A DNA stretch of 36,362 nt, from the NCBI RefSeq assembly GCF_946478785.1, contig NZ_CAMLDD010000035.1, positions 1-36,362 of the forward strand. The letters run 5' to 3'. Made by a program: the position numbers and the translations under genes. Position 1 is the stretch's first letter. Every line of letters begins with the position of its first letter. The DNA is from an uncultured Flavobacterium sp. GTDB taxonomy: Bacteria; Bacteroidota; Bacteroidia; Flavobacteriales; Flavobacteriaceae. This document shows, in pieces, positions 25,187 to 33,181 of this stretch. The notes under the pieces are model-generated. The model was not told where the DNA came from. It saw nothing but the letters and a program-made list of their open reading frames with translations, and searched no databases.

Positions 25187-26191
25187 TCAGGGATTACCTT
25201 CTCCGCCACTGGCTCCATAAATTTGCCCAGTTGCGTAACTGGCATCATTAGCGGCTAGCTGTACATAAATAGAAGCAAGCTCTGCTGGCTGCCCAGGTCT
25301 TCCCATTGGTGTCTGTCCGCCAAACTCTTTCAGTTTTTCCATTGTAGCTCCTCCGCTTACTTGTAATGGGGTCCATATTGGTCCCGGTGCAACACCATTA
25401 ACCCTGATTCCTTTAGGGCCTAATTGCTTAGCCAATGATTTTATATAATTTGTTGTGGCAGCTTTTGTCTGAGCATAATCATATAAATCTTCTGAAGGAG
25501 CATAAGCTTGTACAGAACTGGTTCCTATTATTGAAGCTCCAGGCTTTAAATAAGGGAGGGCTGCTTTGATAATCCAGAAAGGTGCATAAATATTGGTTTT
25601 CATTGTCCAGTCGAACTCTTCTGTTGAAATATCCAAAATTGACATTTTTGCCTGCTGTCGTGCAGCATTATTGACCACAATATCAAGTCCGCCAAGTCCC
25701 TTTATGGCTTGCTCAACCAACGATTTGCAGAAAGCCTCATCACGTAAATCTCCCGGAATCGCAATAGCTTTGCGTCCTTCGGCTTTTATTAACTGGATTA
25801 CTTCTCTGGCGTCTTCTTCTTCAGTGGGAAAATAATTTATAGCCACATCAGCACCCTCTCTTGCATAGGCAATGGCTGCTGCTCTTCCCATTCCGGAATC
25901 GCCACCTGTTATCAGTGCTTTACGACCTTTTAGCCTTCCGGTTCCTTTGTAGCTTTTTTCTCCATGATCCGGCCTTGGATCCATTTTACTTACAAGCCCT
26001 GGCCATGGCTGCAATTGTTCCTTAAATGGCGGCCTCGGATATTTTGTGGTGGGGTCTTCAGGCCCATTCGATAAATGAATTTCATCTCCCTGAAAACCAT
26101 TTGCCATAAGAGGAGTAATTGCCGTAGCGGCGAGTACAGCTCCCATACCCGTAATTGCTGAACGACGGGATATTGTGTTTTTAACATCCAT
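25187..26191 (-). CDS. Tat-exported short-chain dehydrogenase, general-stress type
   Basis: A 334-residue SDR oxidoreductase. The N-terminus has a twin-arginine signal (ISRRSAITGMGAVLAATAIT, cut near PLMANG), so it should be folded with its cofactor in the cytoplasm and then exported. The Rossmann core has TGGDSGMGRAAA (cofactor glycine motif, about residue 94), NNAARQ (about 173), the catalytic Ser (GTSSVQAYAP), YAQTK (Tyr-x3-Lys, about 237-241) and PGPIWTPLQ. The lead-in TTKYPRPPF and PGLVSKMDPRPDHGEKSYKG is typical of the Bacillus YdaD/YhxC/YhxD stress family. Substrate unknown. A 16-bp palindrome lies 41 nt upstream of the start. Confidence 0.92.
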   Translation of the reverse strand: MDVKNTISRRSAITGMGAVLAATAITPLMANGFQGDEIHLSNGPEDPTTKYPRPPFKEQLQPWPGLVSKMDPRPDHGEKSYKGTGRLKGRKALITGGDSGMGRAAAIAYAREGADVAINYFPTEEEDAREVIQLIKAEGRKAIAIPGDLRDEAFCKSLVEQAIKGLGGLDIVVNNAARQQAKMSILDISTEEFDWTMKTNIYAPFWIIKAALPYLKPGASIIGTSSVQAYAPSEDLYDYAQTKAATTNYIKSLAKQLGPKGIRVNGVAPGPIWTPLQVSGGATMEKLKEFGGQTPMGRPGQPAELASIYVQLAANDASYATGQIYGASGGEGNP

Positions 26192-26231
26192 AATAATTAA
26201 TTTTAGTTCTATATTAAAATATTATAATTCC

Positions 26232-26247
26232 ATTATCAATTGATAAT
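26232..26247. promoter_or_regulatory. 16-bp perfect palindrome upstream of the SDR gene
   Basis: attatcaattgataat reads the same on both strands. It sits 41 nt before the SDR start codon and within its promoter region. It has the size and position of a dimeric repressor operator. No regulator gene is adjacent, and it could form by chance in AT-rich DNA. Confidence 0.4.
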
Positions 26248-26474
26248 CAGTTAAATGTAAAAAACGGTAACACCATCATTTTATAAAATTATTGTATTTT
26301 ATTACAGAATAATACCTCAATTGAGTAAAGTTGACTAGAATTAAAAAGTAATTATTTCTAATGAAGACATTAAAATGGAAGAGAAATCTATTAAAATGAG
26401 CAAGTGCTTATTCTCTATATGATATTTTGTAAAAAAAAAAAATAATTATGTAAGAATTTGATTTTGTTAAAGCC

Positions 26475-26482
26475 TAAATTTG
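26475..26482 (+). promoter_or_regulatory. -7 box for the small lipoprotein gene
   Basis: TAAATTTG, an exact TAnnTTTG match. It overlaps the upstream in-frame ATG at 26480, so transcription would begin near 26489. The downstream ATG at 26513 must then be the real start. Confidence 0.6.
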
Positions 26483-26512
26483 AGACAGTTAGTATTAATT
26501 AAAAAAATCATT

Positions 26513-26725
26513 ATGAAAACACTTATCAAAACCAAAATTGCTTTGCTGGTTGTTATAGCCGGATTGTCATTTTCATGCAAAAAAACCGATACTGTCCCTG
26601 CTGACTCAACTTACGATTCAACAGACGTTGCAATTGATACCACTAATACAGCTATGGACACTACTAATGCGGCTATGGACACGACAACTGTATCTCCGGA
26701 TACAACAATGACAGCACCAAACTAG
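26513..26725 (+). CDS. small Asp/Thr-repeat lipoprotein
   Basis: 70 residues when started at 26513 (MKTLIKTKIALLVV); the promoter decides this start. Signal peptide with lipobox-like GLSFSC (Cys22), followed by KKTD. The mature part is a low-complexity Asp/Thr/Ala tail with repeats such as DTTNTAMDTTNAAMDTTT, giving about 45 exposed acidic residues and hydroxyls. No enzymatic domain is possible at this size. It is probably a surface or periplasmic small stress lipoprotein; function unknown. A clear terminator follows at 26797-26828. Confidence 0.75.
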   Translation: MKTLIKTKIALLVVIAGLSFSCKKTDTVPADSTYDSTDVAIDTTNTAMDTTNAAMDTTTVSPDTTMTAPN

Positions 26726-26796
26726 TAAACAATATCAAAGAGAGATAGATTTTTATCTATTATTGATTAATTACTTTATATTAGTTGTTAATTCAG

Positions 26797-26828
26797 AAAC
26801 CTGCAGTATATATTTTATTGCAGGTTTT
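26797..26828. terminator. terminator between lipoprotein and xth genes
   Basis: Perfect stem aaacctgca (797-805) / tgcaggttt (819-827) with a 13-nt loop followed by tttt. It lies between convergent genes and probably serves both. Confidence 0.8.
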
Positions 26829-26864
26829 ACTAGCTATTGAAATTAATAAAGATATTTTATTTTG

Positions 26865-27638
26865 TTAATAGTTAATCTCGATCCACACCGGAGCGTGATC
26901 ACTCGTTTTTTCCCAACCACGTACATGACGGTCAACACCACCTGAAACCAATTTTTTGGCGACCTCTGAACTTAGCAGAAAATGATCAATTCTAAGCCCG
27001 GCATCTCTTTCGTAAGCTTTTCTGAAGTAATCCCAGAATGTGTAGATTTTTTCATCTGGATATAAAGTACGGATAGCATCTGTCCATCCCTGTAAAACAA
27101 TATCGTTAAAAGCCTTTCGCACTTCAGGTCTGAAAAGCGCATCATTAACCCATTTTTCGGGTTTATATACATCCAGCTCAGTAGGCATGACATTAAAATC
27201 GCCTATCAGTATTACTGGTGTTTTTAAATTGAGTAATGTTTTGGCACGTTTAGAAAACCTTTTGAACCATTCTAGTTTGTATTCAAATTTAGGTCCCGGT
27301 GCCGGATTGCCATTAGGAAGATAAAGGCAGACAATAACAACACCGTTAATCAGTGCTTCTATATAACGGCTTTGAACGTCATCCGGATTTCCTGGTAACG
27401 TACGGGTAATTTCTTCAATTTCCATATTTTTGGCCAGGATAGCAACCCCGTTCCATTGTTTTTGCCCATGCCATATAGCATTGTAACCGGCATCCTTTAA
27501 TGCTTTTTGCGGAAATTTATCCTGGGGTGCTTTCAACTCCTGAAGGCATACAATATCAGGAGCAGCTTCTTCAAGCCACCGAAGCAGGATATTTAAGCGG
27601 CCATTAACTCCATTTACATTATAAGTAGCTATTTTCAT
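26865..27638 (-). CDS. xth: exodeoxyribonuclease III
   Basis: A 257-residue EEP-family nuclease that repairs abasic sites and trims 3' ends. All the family motifs are present: KIATYNVNGVNGR at the N-terminus, CLQELKA (metal-binding Glu), NPDDVQSRYIEA, LYLPNGNP, GDFNVMPTELD (catalytic Asp/Asn), RIDHFLLS and the closing TSDHAPVW (catalytic Asp-His). The ATG at 27638 is chosen because an upstream in-frame ATG would add 45 residues of non-conserved sequence that instead encode a separate small protein in another frame. The overlap with that upstream small gene (20 nt) suggests translational coupling. Confidence 0.95.
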   Translation of the reverse strand: MKIATYNVNGVNGRLNILLRWLEEAAPDIVCLQELKAPQDKFPQKALKDAGYNAIWHGQKQWNGVAILAKNMEIEEITRTLPGNPDDVQSRYIEALINGVVIVCLYLPNGNPAPGPKFEYKLEWFKRFSKRAKTLLNLKTPVILIGDFNVMPTELDVYKPEKWVNDALFRPEVRKAFNDIVLQGWTDAIRTLYPDEKIYTFWDYFRKAYERDAGLRIDHFLLSSEVAKKLVSGGVDRHVRGWEKTSDHAPVWIEINY

Positions 27639-27849
27639 CTGAAGCTTCGCTTTGTCCAATACAATTTGTACTGTCGTCGCTTTCAGTACAATTTTGACCC
27701 GAAGTGTCTGTATCAGGCAAATCATCCCAATGTCCCCAATCTCCCTGATACGCTTTTCGATATGAAAAATCAATGTTATGGGCTACACAAATTTCGCTGT
27801 GCAACGAACTTGATTTATTAAGCTTGCTGTGTTTAGTTGACTTTTCCAT
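27619..27849 (-). CDS. 76-residue hydrophilic small protein upstream of xth
   Basis: Begins MEKSTKHSKLNKSSSLHSE and has a middle motif IDFSYRKAYQGDWGHWDDLPDTD, then an acidic Ser/Thr/Asp tail. No signal peptide, no known domain. It overlaps the start of xth by 20 nt in a different frame. It has an exact -7 box 24 nt upstream (27873-27880) and so is likely the first gene of the transcript. Its role is unknown; the link to xth suggests a DNA repair or stress setting, which is inference. Confidence 0.6.
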   Translation of the reverse strand: MEKSTKHSKLNKSSSLHSEICVAHNIDFSYRKAYQGDWGHWDDLPDTDTSGQNCTESDDSTNCIGQSEASDENSYL

Positions 27850-27872
27850 GGCAGTGTTGTTTTAGATAAGGT

Positions 27873-27880
27873 CAAAAGTA
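27873..27880 (-). promoter_or_regulatory. -7 box for the small protein-xth operon
   Basis: CAAAAGTA on + is TACTTTTG on the minus strand, an exact TAnnTTTG match 24 nt before the start codon at 27849. Confidence 0.5.
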
Positions 27881-28012
27881 CAGCGGTTATTTTCTATAGG
27901 CTTATATATAAACGTGGAATTGTTATGTAATTTACATGTTTTTAGATATTTAAGAGGTAAGTTTGTAAAATTTAGGATTTATTTATTTTATACAAACAGA
28001 AAATATTCCTGA

Positions 28013-29383
28013 TTAGGACTTTTTGCGAAAGACTTTTCCAGGATACTTCTCCGCATACGTATTGATGAGATGCATTATATACTGATTGCTCTTACAGCGT
28101 GTTACATACTCTTTTATTTCCGAAGGATCGGTTAAGCTAACATCAGATGTAATATATCCCATCCCATAAAAATGCCCGTTCTCAATCCAAATACAGCTTC
28201 GTTCGTCTGTTGATCTTCCTTTATCAATAATAGCAAAACTGGTTCTGTTGCCAGCCAAATAATCAATCGCACTTTCCACTTTCTCATTATGACTCATAAC
28301 TTCTGGCAAATCTGTAAAATCATTATTTGGAAAATTTTCCCCTGCTGTAGAAATACCATACCTGCAAAACCGGTTATCAATTTCAAACTGCTGTTTCAGG
28401 GTAAGAAGCATGTTTATTCCTTCATGTACGGTATTAAAATGTTCTATACAGGTCTGGAACTTATTCACTTTTCCGGTTACTAAATACTTGTATCCGTTAC
28501 GGGCTTCGTACTGGTAAAGTCCGTATTTGGGTTCAAAACGTTTTAGTGCCCTGTTATAAGTTGGCCAGAGTTTTTTTATTTCAGAACATTCCAATAGCAG
28601 TGCCATAAGTTCAGTCGCACATATTTCAAAAGATATGGCATAGATGTCCCGTAGAAAGTTTTGCCGCTGTGATGTAATTTTATGACCGCTGAAATGAGAA
28701 GCCACACGTTTTTTTAAGTTAATTGCTTTTCCAACATAGATTACCTTGTTTACCTGATTATAAAAATAATACACACCTGGTTTTTCAGGCAGCTGATCAA
28801 AATGGTCAGGTGGCAGGTTAGGAGGCAGGCGCTGGTCTTGTGCCGTGTTTTTGACCATTTTTTCTATATGCCCATCAGCATCCCATTCTAATAAACGGGA
28901 AAATAATATGGTAGTGGCGTCTGCATCTCCACCGGCACGATGTTGGTTCTCTAATGGAATATCTAACGATTGGCAAAGTTTCCCCAGACTGTACGAGCTA
29001 AATCCGGGCCTGATCTTTCTGGCAGCGCGAACAGTACATAATTTTCTGGCCTTCCAATTAAATCCTGCTTTTTCAAGTTCATGCCGAACAAACGAATAAT
29101 CAAAATTGACATTATGGGCTACGAAAACACGATCCGTAAGCTTTTCCAGTACTTTTTCTGCAATATCATCAAATATAGGGGCATCACGCACCATTTCATT
29201 ATTAATGCCTGTAAGTGCAAAAATAGGAATGGGAATTTCCTTTTGAGGGTTAACCAGCGTTTCAAAACGGTCTATTACATTTGTGCCATCATGGATAATA
29301 ATAGCAATTTCGGTGATACAGCTGCCACTGGCATTCCCGCCTGTGGTTTCGATATCTACTATGGCATATTCGGTCTTTTTCAT
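28013..29383 (-). CDS. DnaQ-like 3'-5' exonuclease fused to a UvrC/Cho-type GIY-YIG nuclease
   Basis: 456 residues. Residues 1-165 are a DEDDh exonuclease: VDIETTGG (Asp10/Glu12), AHNVNFDYSFVRHEL, and HRAGGDADAT (His/Asp). Residues about 200-290 are a GIY-YIG endonuclease domain (KPGVYYFYNQVNKVIYVGKA, LKKRVASHFSG), as in the N-terminal half of UvrC and in Cho. A C-terminal region of about 150 residues (GISTAGENFPN, SFAIIDKGRSTDERSCIWI) resembles the variable part of such fusions. The same fusion is known in several phyla and is thought to act in DNA damage processing. No partner gene is adjacent. A -7 box lies at 29437-29444. Confidence 0.9.
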   Translation of the reverse strand: MKKTEYAIVDIETTGGNASGSCITEIAIIIHDGTNVIDRFETLVNPQKEIPIPIFALTGINNEMVRDAPIFDDIAEKVLEKLTDRVFVAHNVNFDYSFVRHELEKAGFNWKARKLCTVRAARKIRPGFSSYSLGKLCQSLDIPLENQHRAGGDADATTILFSRLLEWDADGHIEKMVKNTAQDQRLPPNLPPDHFDQLPEKPGVYYFYNQVNKVIYVGKAINLKKRVASHFSGHKITSQRQNFLRDIYAISFEICATELMALLLECSEIKKLWPTYNRALKRFEPKYGLYQYEARNGYKYLVTGKVNKFQTCIEHFNTVHEGINMLLTLKQQFEIDNRFCRYGISTAGENFPNNDFTDLPEVMSHNEKVESAIDYLAGNRTSFAIIDKGRSTDERSCIWIENGHFYGMGYITSDVSLTDPSEIKEYVTRCKSNQYIMHLINTYAEKYPGKVFRKKS

Positions 29384-29436
29384 CTCTATCCTGCAACCAG
29401 AAAACGGTTCTTTAATTACTTTTCTGTCCGATGATA

Positions 29437-29444
29437 CAAAATTA
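29437..29444 (-). promoter_or_regulatory. -7 box for the DnaQ-UvrC fusion gene
   Basis: CAAAATTA on + is TAATTTTG on the minus strand, an exact TAnnTTTG match 54 nt before the start codon. The nearest -33-like CAA is only 13 nt away, so the -33 element is unclear. Confidence 0.4.
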
Positions 29445-29638
29445 ATACAGCTGATAACAATTTCAGTACAGTTGCAGTTCTAAATTGTAACAAAATTAAA
29501 AGTCTTGATTTTTGCCATATAAGAAGTGGCAGAAGTAAACTTTACCTTCTTTTGCTGCTTAAATTCAATATAACTTAACATATTTGAATCGTGTAACTAT
29601 TATAAAAATTTCTGTAAGAGTAAGTTATGTAAGTGCTT

Positions 29639-29646
29639 TAAATTTG
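29639..29646 (+). promoter_or_regulatory. -7 box for the DUF892 gene
   Basis: TAAATTTG, an exact TAnnTTTG match, 26 nt before the ATG at 29672. This would give a very short leader. Confidence 0.5.
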
Positions 29647-29671
29647 ATATATACTTAAAAATTAATTTATT

Positions 29672-30307
29672 ATGAAAACAGCAGAAAAGAATACTACAGC
29701 TACAAAAGCTAAATCTACAGCAGCAAAAACTAAAACAGCTGCAACAAAAAGCAAATCAGCGACAGCTAAAACAAATGGAAAAGGGGTTGTAAAGGCAAAA
29801 GCATCTGCTGCAGAAGGTTTAAGAGAATTATTTGTAGATTCCCTTAAGGATATTTACTGGGCAGAGAAAGCGTTGATAAAGGCTTTACCTAAAATGGCGA
29901 AAAATGCTACTTCAGAAAATTTGGTTAAAGCACTTAAAGATCACTTAGCCGTAACCGAAGAACAAAAAGAAAGACTAGAAAAAGTTTTTTCATTAGTGGG
30001 CGAAAAAGCGTCTGCCAAAAAATGTGATGCGATGGAAGGCTTGATTAAAGAAGGAGAGATCATCATGGAAGTAACAGAGAAAGGTCCTGTTCGTGATGCC
30101 GGAATCATTGCTGCATCTCAAAAAATAGAACACTATGAAATAGCTTCTTATGGAACATTGGCTGCTTTTGCTGTAACATTGGGCGAAGATGATGCTGTAC
30201 TATTATTAGAAAAAACACTGGCAGAAGAAAAAGAGGCCGATACATTATTGACTGAAGCGGCTTATAACACTATCAACTTTGATGCTGCCGAAGAGGACGA
30301 AGAATAA
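29672..30307 (+). CDS. YciF/DUF892 ferritin-like protein with histone-like Lys/Ala tail
   Basis: 211 residues. Residues 1-47 are a basic Lys/Ala/Thr tail (TKAKSTAAKTKTAATKSKSA), like histone H1 and bacterial HU-tail repeats. Residues about 48-200 are the DUF892 four-helix ferritin-like domain (GLRELFVDSLKDIYWAEKAL, KALKDHLAVTEEQKERLEKV, DAGIIAASQKIEHYEIASYG, LLEKTLAEEKEADTLLTEAA). The Glu/His residues in HYEIASYG and in EEKEAD are candidate di-iron ligands. The protein ends in an acidic patch (DAAEEDEE). Family members respond to stress; the tail suggests DNA binding as in Dps-like proteins. A strong terminator follows. Confidence 0.9.
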   Translation: MKTAEKNTTATKAKSTAAKTKTAATKSKSATAKTNGKGVVKAKASAAEGLRELFVDSLKDIYWAEKALIKALPKMAKNATSENLVKALKDHLAVTEEQKERLEKVFSLVGEKASAKKCDAMEGLIKEGEIIMEVTEKGPVRDAGIIAASQKIEHYEIASYGTLAAFAVTLGEDDAVLLLEKTLAEEKEADTLLTEAAYNTINFDAAEEDEE

Positions 30308-30338
30308 TTAAATAATCTCCGCTTCTTTATATATCGTT

Positions 30339-30370
30339 AAACCTGTATTATATAGTGGTACAGGTTTTTT
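30339..30370 (+). terminator. rho-independent terminator
   Basis: Perfect stem aaacctgta (339-347) / tacaggttt (359-367) with an 11-nt loop, continuing into a T6 run. It closes the DUF892 gene. Confidence 0.88.
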
Positions 30371-30455
30371 ATTTATTAAATAAAACCCAAAACCATATTG
30401 ATGAAAAATACGTAAATAATTATTACAAAGTATAATACCGCAAACAATAAACGCT

Positions 30456-30839
30456 ATGTCTTATAAAAACATTTTATTGATTGATGATGATAATGATGAT
30501 ATTGAAATATTTGTTGAAGCTGTCAATTCATTACATAAAGAAATTGTATGTCAAACCTCTTCTAATGCTTTAAAGACATTTGAAGAATTGAAAACGGCAG
30601 AAAGACTCCCAGATTTTATATTTGTAGATTTTAATATGCCCGCTCTTAATGGCATCTCATTCATACAAAAAATGAAGAATCAGAATCGATTGGAGCATAT
30701 ACCGGTAATTTTGATGTCTACACATACTGCAGATGTAATGTGCCAGCTAACCAAACAATTTGAAACTATCAACTACATGACCAAACCCAACAGTTTTCAG
30801 GAATTGGTTGTGCTTCTTGATGGGGTTTTAGCAAAGTAA
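30456..30839 (+). CDS. stand-alone response regulator receiver protein
   Basis: 127 residues, a single CheY-like domain without an output domain. Acidic pocket D10-D12 (LLIDDDNDD), phospho-acceptor D58 in FVDFNMP, the switch residue S88 in ILMSTH, and the conserved K110 in YMTKPN are all present, so it should be phosphorylatable. It belongs to the group of short receivers common in Flavobacteria that relay phosphate between histidine kinases. No kinase gene is next to it. An 85-nt gap follows the DUF892 terminator. Confidence 0.93.
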   Translation: MSYKNILLIDDDNDDIEIFVEAVNSLHKEIVCQTSSNALKTFEELKTAERLPDFIFVDFNMPALNGISFIQKMKNQNRLEHIPVILMSTHTADVMCQLTKQFETINYMTKPNSFQELVVLLDGVLAK

Positions 30840-31209
30840 ATGATGTATATACAAGAAGTATTATTTTATTCTTTTTTCTCAAGCTGTACCTAAATTTACC
30901 AAAATAAGGATTGCCTGCCATCAGTGAATGCCCAATTACCAAGACATGATTTCCTTTTTGTTTTAGGGGATTTTCAAGTCCATTCCAAACGGTCCGTCTG
31001 ATGATTTATCGGAAAAATAATTTCATCCTTATTTATCTCCCTAACAGTCTTTTTTTATAACGAGGAAATAGTATTTTCGAATCTGTTTTTATCATTAATC
31101 AGGTCGTATAACTTAAAAGTTTGTTGCTCAACAAAAAATTTAAATCTGATATTTTGAATTAAATTTAAAACATTTATTATATTGAATATCTTACTATACT
31201 GATATAATT
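30840..31209. other. 370-bp spacer
   Basis: No good gene on either strand. On the minus strand about 45 residues read like decayed coding sequence (LENPLKQKGNHVLVIGHS) with stops around it, but this could be chance. No recognisable repeat or terminator was seen apart from AT-rich DNA. Confidence 0.5.
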
Positions 31210-32159
31210 CTATTCTAATTCTTTTTCATTTATAATTAAAGCCTTAAGAAATTTTTGAATATTTTTTGGTTTTTTGTCAATATATGAAATCTTCAATTTG
31301 GTTTGGTATTTTTTATAATGATATGTGCTTGCGCTAGAAAATATTTCCCTAGTTCCAATAATTGAATCAAATAAAGTTTTTTTGTTTTTATATAAATACA
31401 GATTTTCTGTAGATCTTTCGTTAATTATATTTTCGATGGAGTACACAATATGTTTATTATTTTGCTTGACGAAGTTTTTGTTAAATCTGTTTCTCCTGAA
31501 ATACTTTGTAAATAACCATTTTTATTATACTTATAATTAATTTTATATTTAAAAAACTGATTATCTGTTTGATAATTTTTATTATTATTTTTTACCTTAA
31601 TAATCTTATGATTTTTATTTTCTTTCTGATTTCTCCAATTTTTATTTAAAGGTTCTAATGTTTGAGAATAATCACCATACCCATCTTTTAAAAAGAAAGA
31701 CAAATCCAATATCGATTTTTCTACTAAAATTTTTTGCTTTAAAAAAATGTAATATTCGCTATTTACAGTATAAGTATCAGTATTAACAATAATATTATTT
31801 TGATTTGAAAAAGTGATTTTTAAATCATCTTGTTCTGAACAATAAAAAGTTATTGATTGATTATTGTTTTTTTTTGACCAAAAAGAAAGTTTTTCAGGTT
31901 TTTCTTTTAAATTATTTTTAAGCTTATAAATGATGACAGTATCATTCTTTTTAGGAAATAAACCTATATAATTTGTTGTAATTAGATCACCCTCTATTAG
32001 CTTATCCGAACGGCCTTTGTCATTCTCAATTTCTGATAACTTTTCAATATACTTATCCTGAACGAAAGCAACAGTAAATTCATTTTCATTTTTTGACTGA
32101 TTGTTGCGAAACGCAAATAATAAGCAACTAAGGAGCATTGTTGGATATATATATTTCAT
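31210..32159 (-). pseudogene. exported AT-rich protein gene, frameshifted (candidate immunity)
   Basis: The frame opens at 32159 with a hydrophobic export segment (KYIYPTMLLSCLLFAF; a Cys is present but the following residues are not typical for a lipoprotein). It runs about 230 residues, then stops at 31425. An overlapping frame then continues from about 31470 to 31210 with the same composition (VYSIENIINERSTENLYLYK ... EKELE). Adding one A to the A-run near 31475 would join them into one protein of about 315 residues (SGETDLTKNFVKQNNKHIVY across the joint). Its start lies 2 nt after the stop of the frameshifted cargo gene, as expected for a linked immunity gene. Family unknown. The indel could be real or an error in the sequence. 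Confidence 0.6.
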
Positions 32160-32161
32160 TA

Positions 32162-32845
32162 CTATTTTTTTATAGGTATTTCGCTAGTTAATCTTGTTTT
32201 TGTTCTTTTCCAGAATATACTTTTACCTGCATTAATAGTTCCAGAAATACCATAAGTTTGTTTTACACCAGTTTCATAATAAAAACTACCAGATTTCCAA
32301 TAATCTTTATTTTCAAAATCAGCAGCAGGAATTGTATATTTTATTTTGTAAGCGACTTCAACTTCTTCATATGTTGGTTTACCATCTTGTCCTAAAACGG
32401 GTTTTTTATCTTTATCTAAAATCTTCTGTTTTACCTTCTTTTAATATGTTCATGTGTTCCTTTATCTCCTTTCTCTGGATGATTACTTTTATCTCCATAT
32501 CTTGATGAAGTTCCATTTGCTGCTAAAAAAGTATCATATATTTCTTTTGGAATTTCAATAAATTTATATTCATCGAATTTGTTTTGTCCTAATTTATTAT
32601 ATGGATTAGTTTCTGAATTTCCCCAAGCTAAAAAGTCTGTATCATCCCAAAACTCTGCCTCATTTGTTAAATCTTCTTCTCCATTTAGTACATAAAAGTG
32701 CTTTTCTTGTTAATTTAGATTTCAAATCATCTAAAGAATCTTTCATTTCTTTTTTATTAAAAGCAATATTCTCTTCAGAATACATATTATGTGCTCCCTG
32801 AGTAGTTTTTGTTATTGTGCCTCCAACAATTCTTATTCTGCTCAT
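32162..32845 (-). pseudogene. VgrG-linked cargo (effector-like) gene with two frameshifts
   Basis: Starts at 32845 with MSRIRIVGGTITKTTQGAHN and MYSEENIAFN, an N-terminal motif that I associate with Bacteroidota VgrG cargo proteins (memory, not certain). The frame shifts near 32703 (an extra base in an A-run) into KHFYVLNGEEDLTNEAEFW ... GDKSNHPEKGDKGTHEH. It then shifts near 32440 (a base missing in an A-run) into VKQKILDKDKKPVLGQDG ... ETGVKQTYGISG ... EIPIKK, ending at 32162. Corrected, it would be a protein of about 227 residues. The toxin domain is not recognised. It begins 2 nt after the vgrG remnant and ends 2 nt before the exported protein gene, so the three form one former operon. 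Confidence 0.65.
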
Positions 32846-32857
32846 GACTAATGGAAT

Positions 32858-32877
32858 TTAGATTTTTCAGCGCTATT
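32858..32877 (-). repeat. 20-nt identical block at both vgrG 3' ends, copy 1
   Basis: ttagatttttcagcgctatt is identical to 35453-35472, although the beta-helix DNA in front of it has diverged. It encodes the C-terminal NSAEKS motif. It may be a docking tail for cargo or a recombination anchor. Confidence 0.8.
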
Positions 32878-33181
32878 ATTTTGTAATTCCTTTTTGGCAT
32901 GTTTGCTTATAGTGTCTTCACTATTTATTTGAATTCCTTTTATACTTGATTCCTGCCTTTCTTTTTGTGTGTGAGATTCAAGATTCCCTTCAATATGTTC
33001 CATTAAATTTCCAGTCACATTTAGCATATAATCACCTGCAACATTGGTATTAAACATCATTCCCACAGAAGTAGTTTTATCAACTCCTGCACTTTCAGAA
33101 ATATTTAAAGTAGCTGAAGAATTTATATTTTGTCCTGCTGTCATCGAAATATTTCCACCTGCATTGAAAATTATATTATTT

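Noticed and set aside
27639..27773. 45-residue N-terminal extension of exonuclease III
   Set aside because: The family starts at the MKIATYNVNG motif. The extra DNA encodes another small protein in a different frame.
30880..31020. possible decayed minus-strand coding segment (VLVIGHSLMAGNP)
   Set aside because: Only about 45 residues between stops, no neighbours or family recognised, so chance is likely.
31325..31540. 71-residue hydrophobic + strand frame
   Set aside because: Lies opposite the exported protein gene, in very AT-rich DNA, without promoter or family features.
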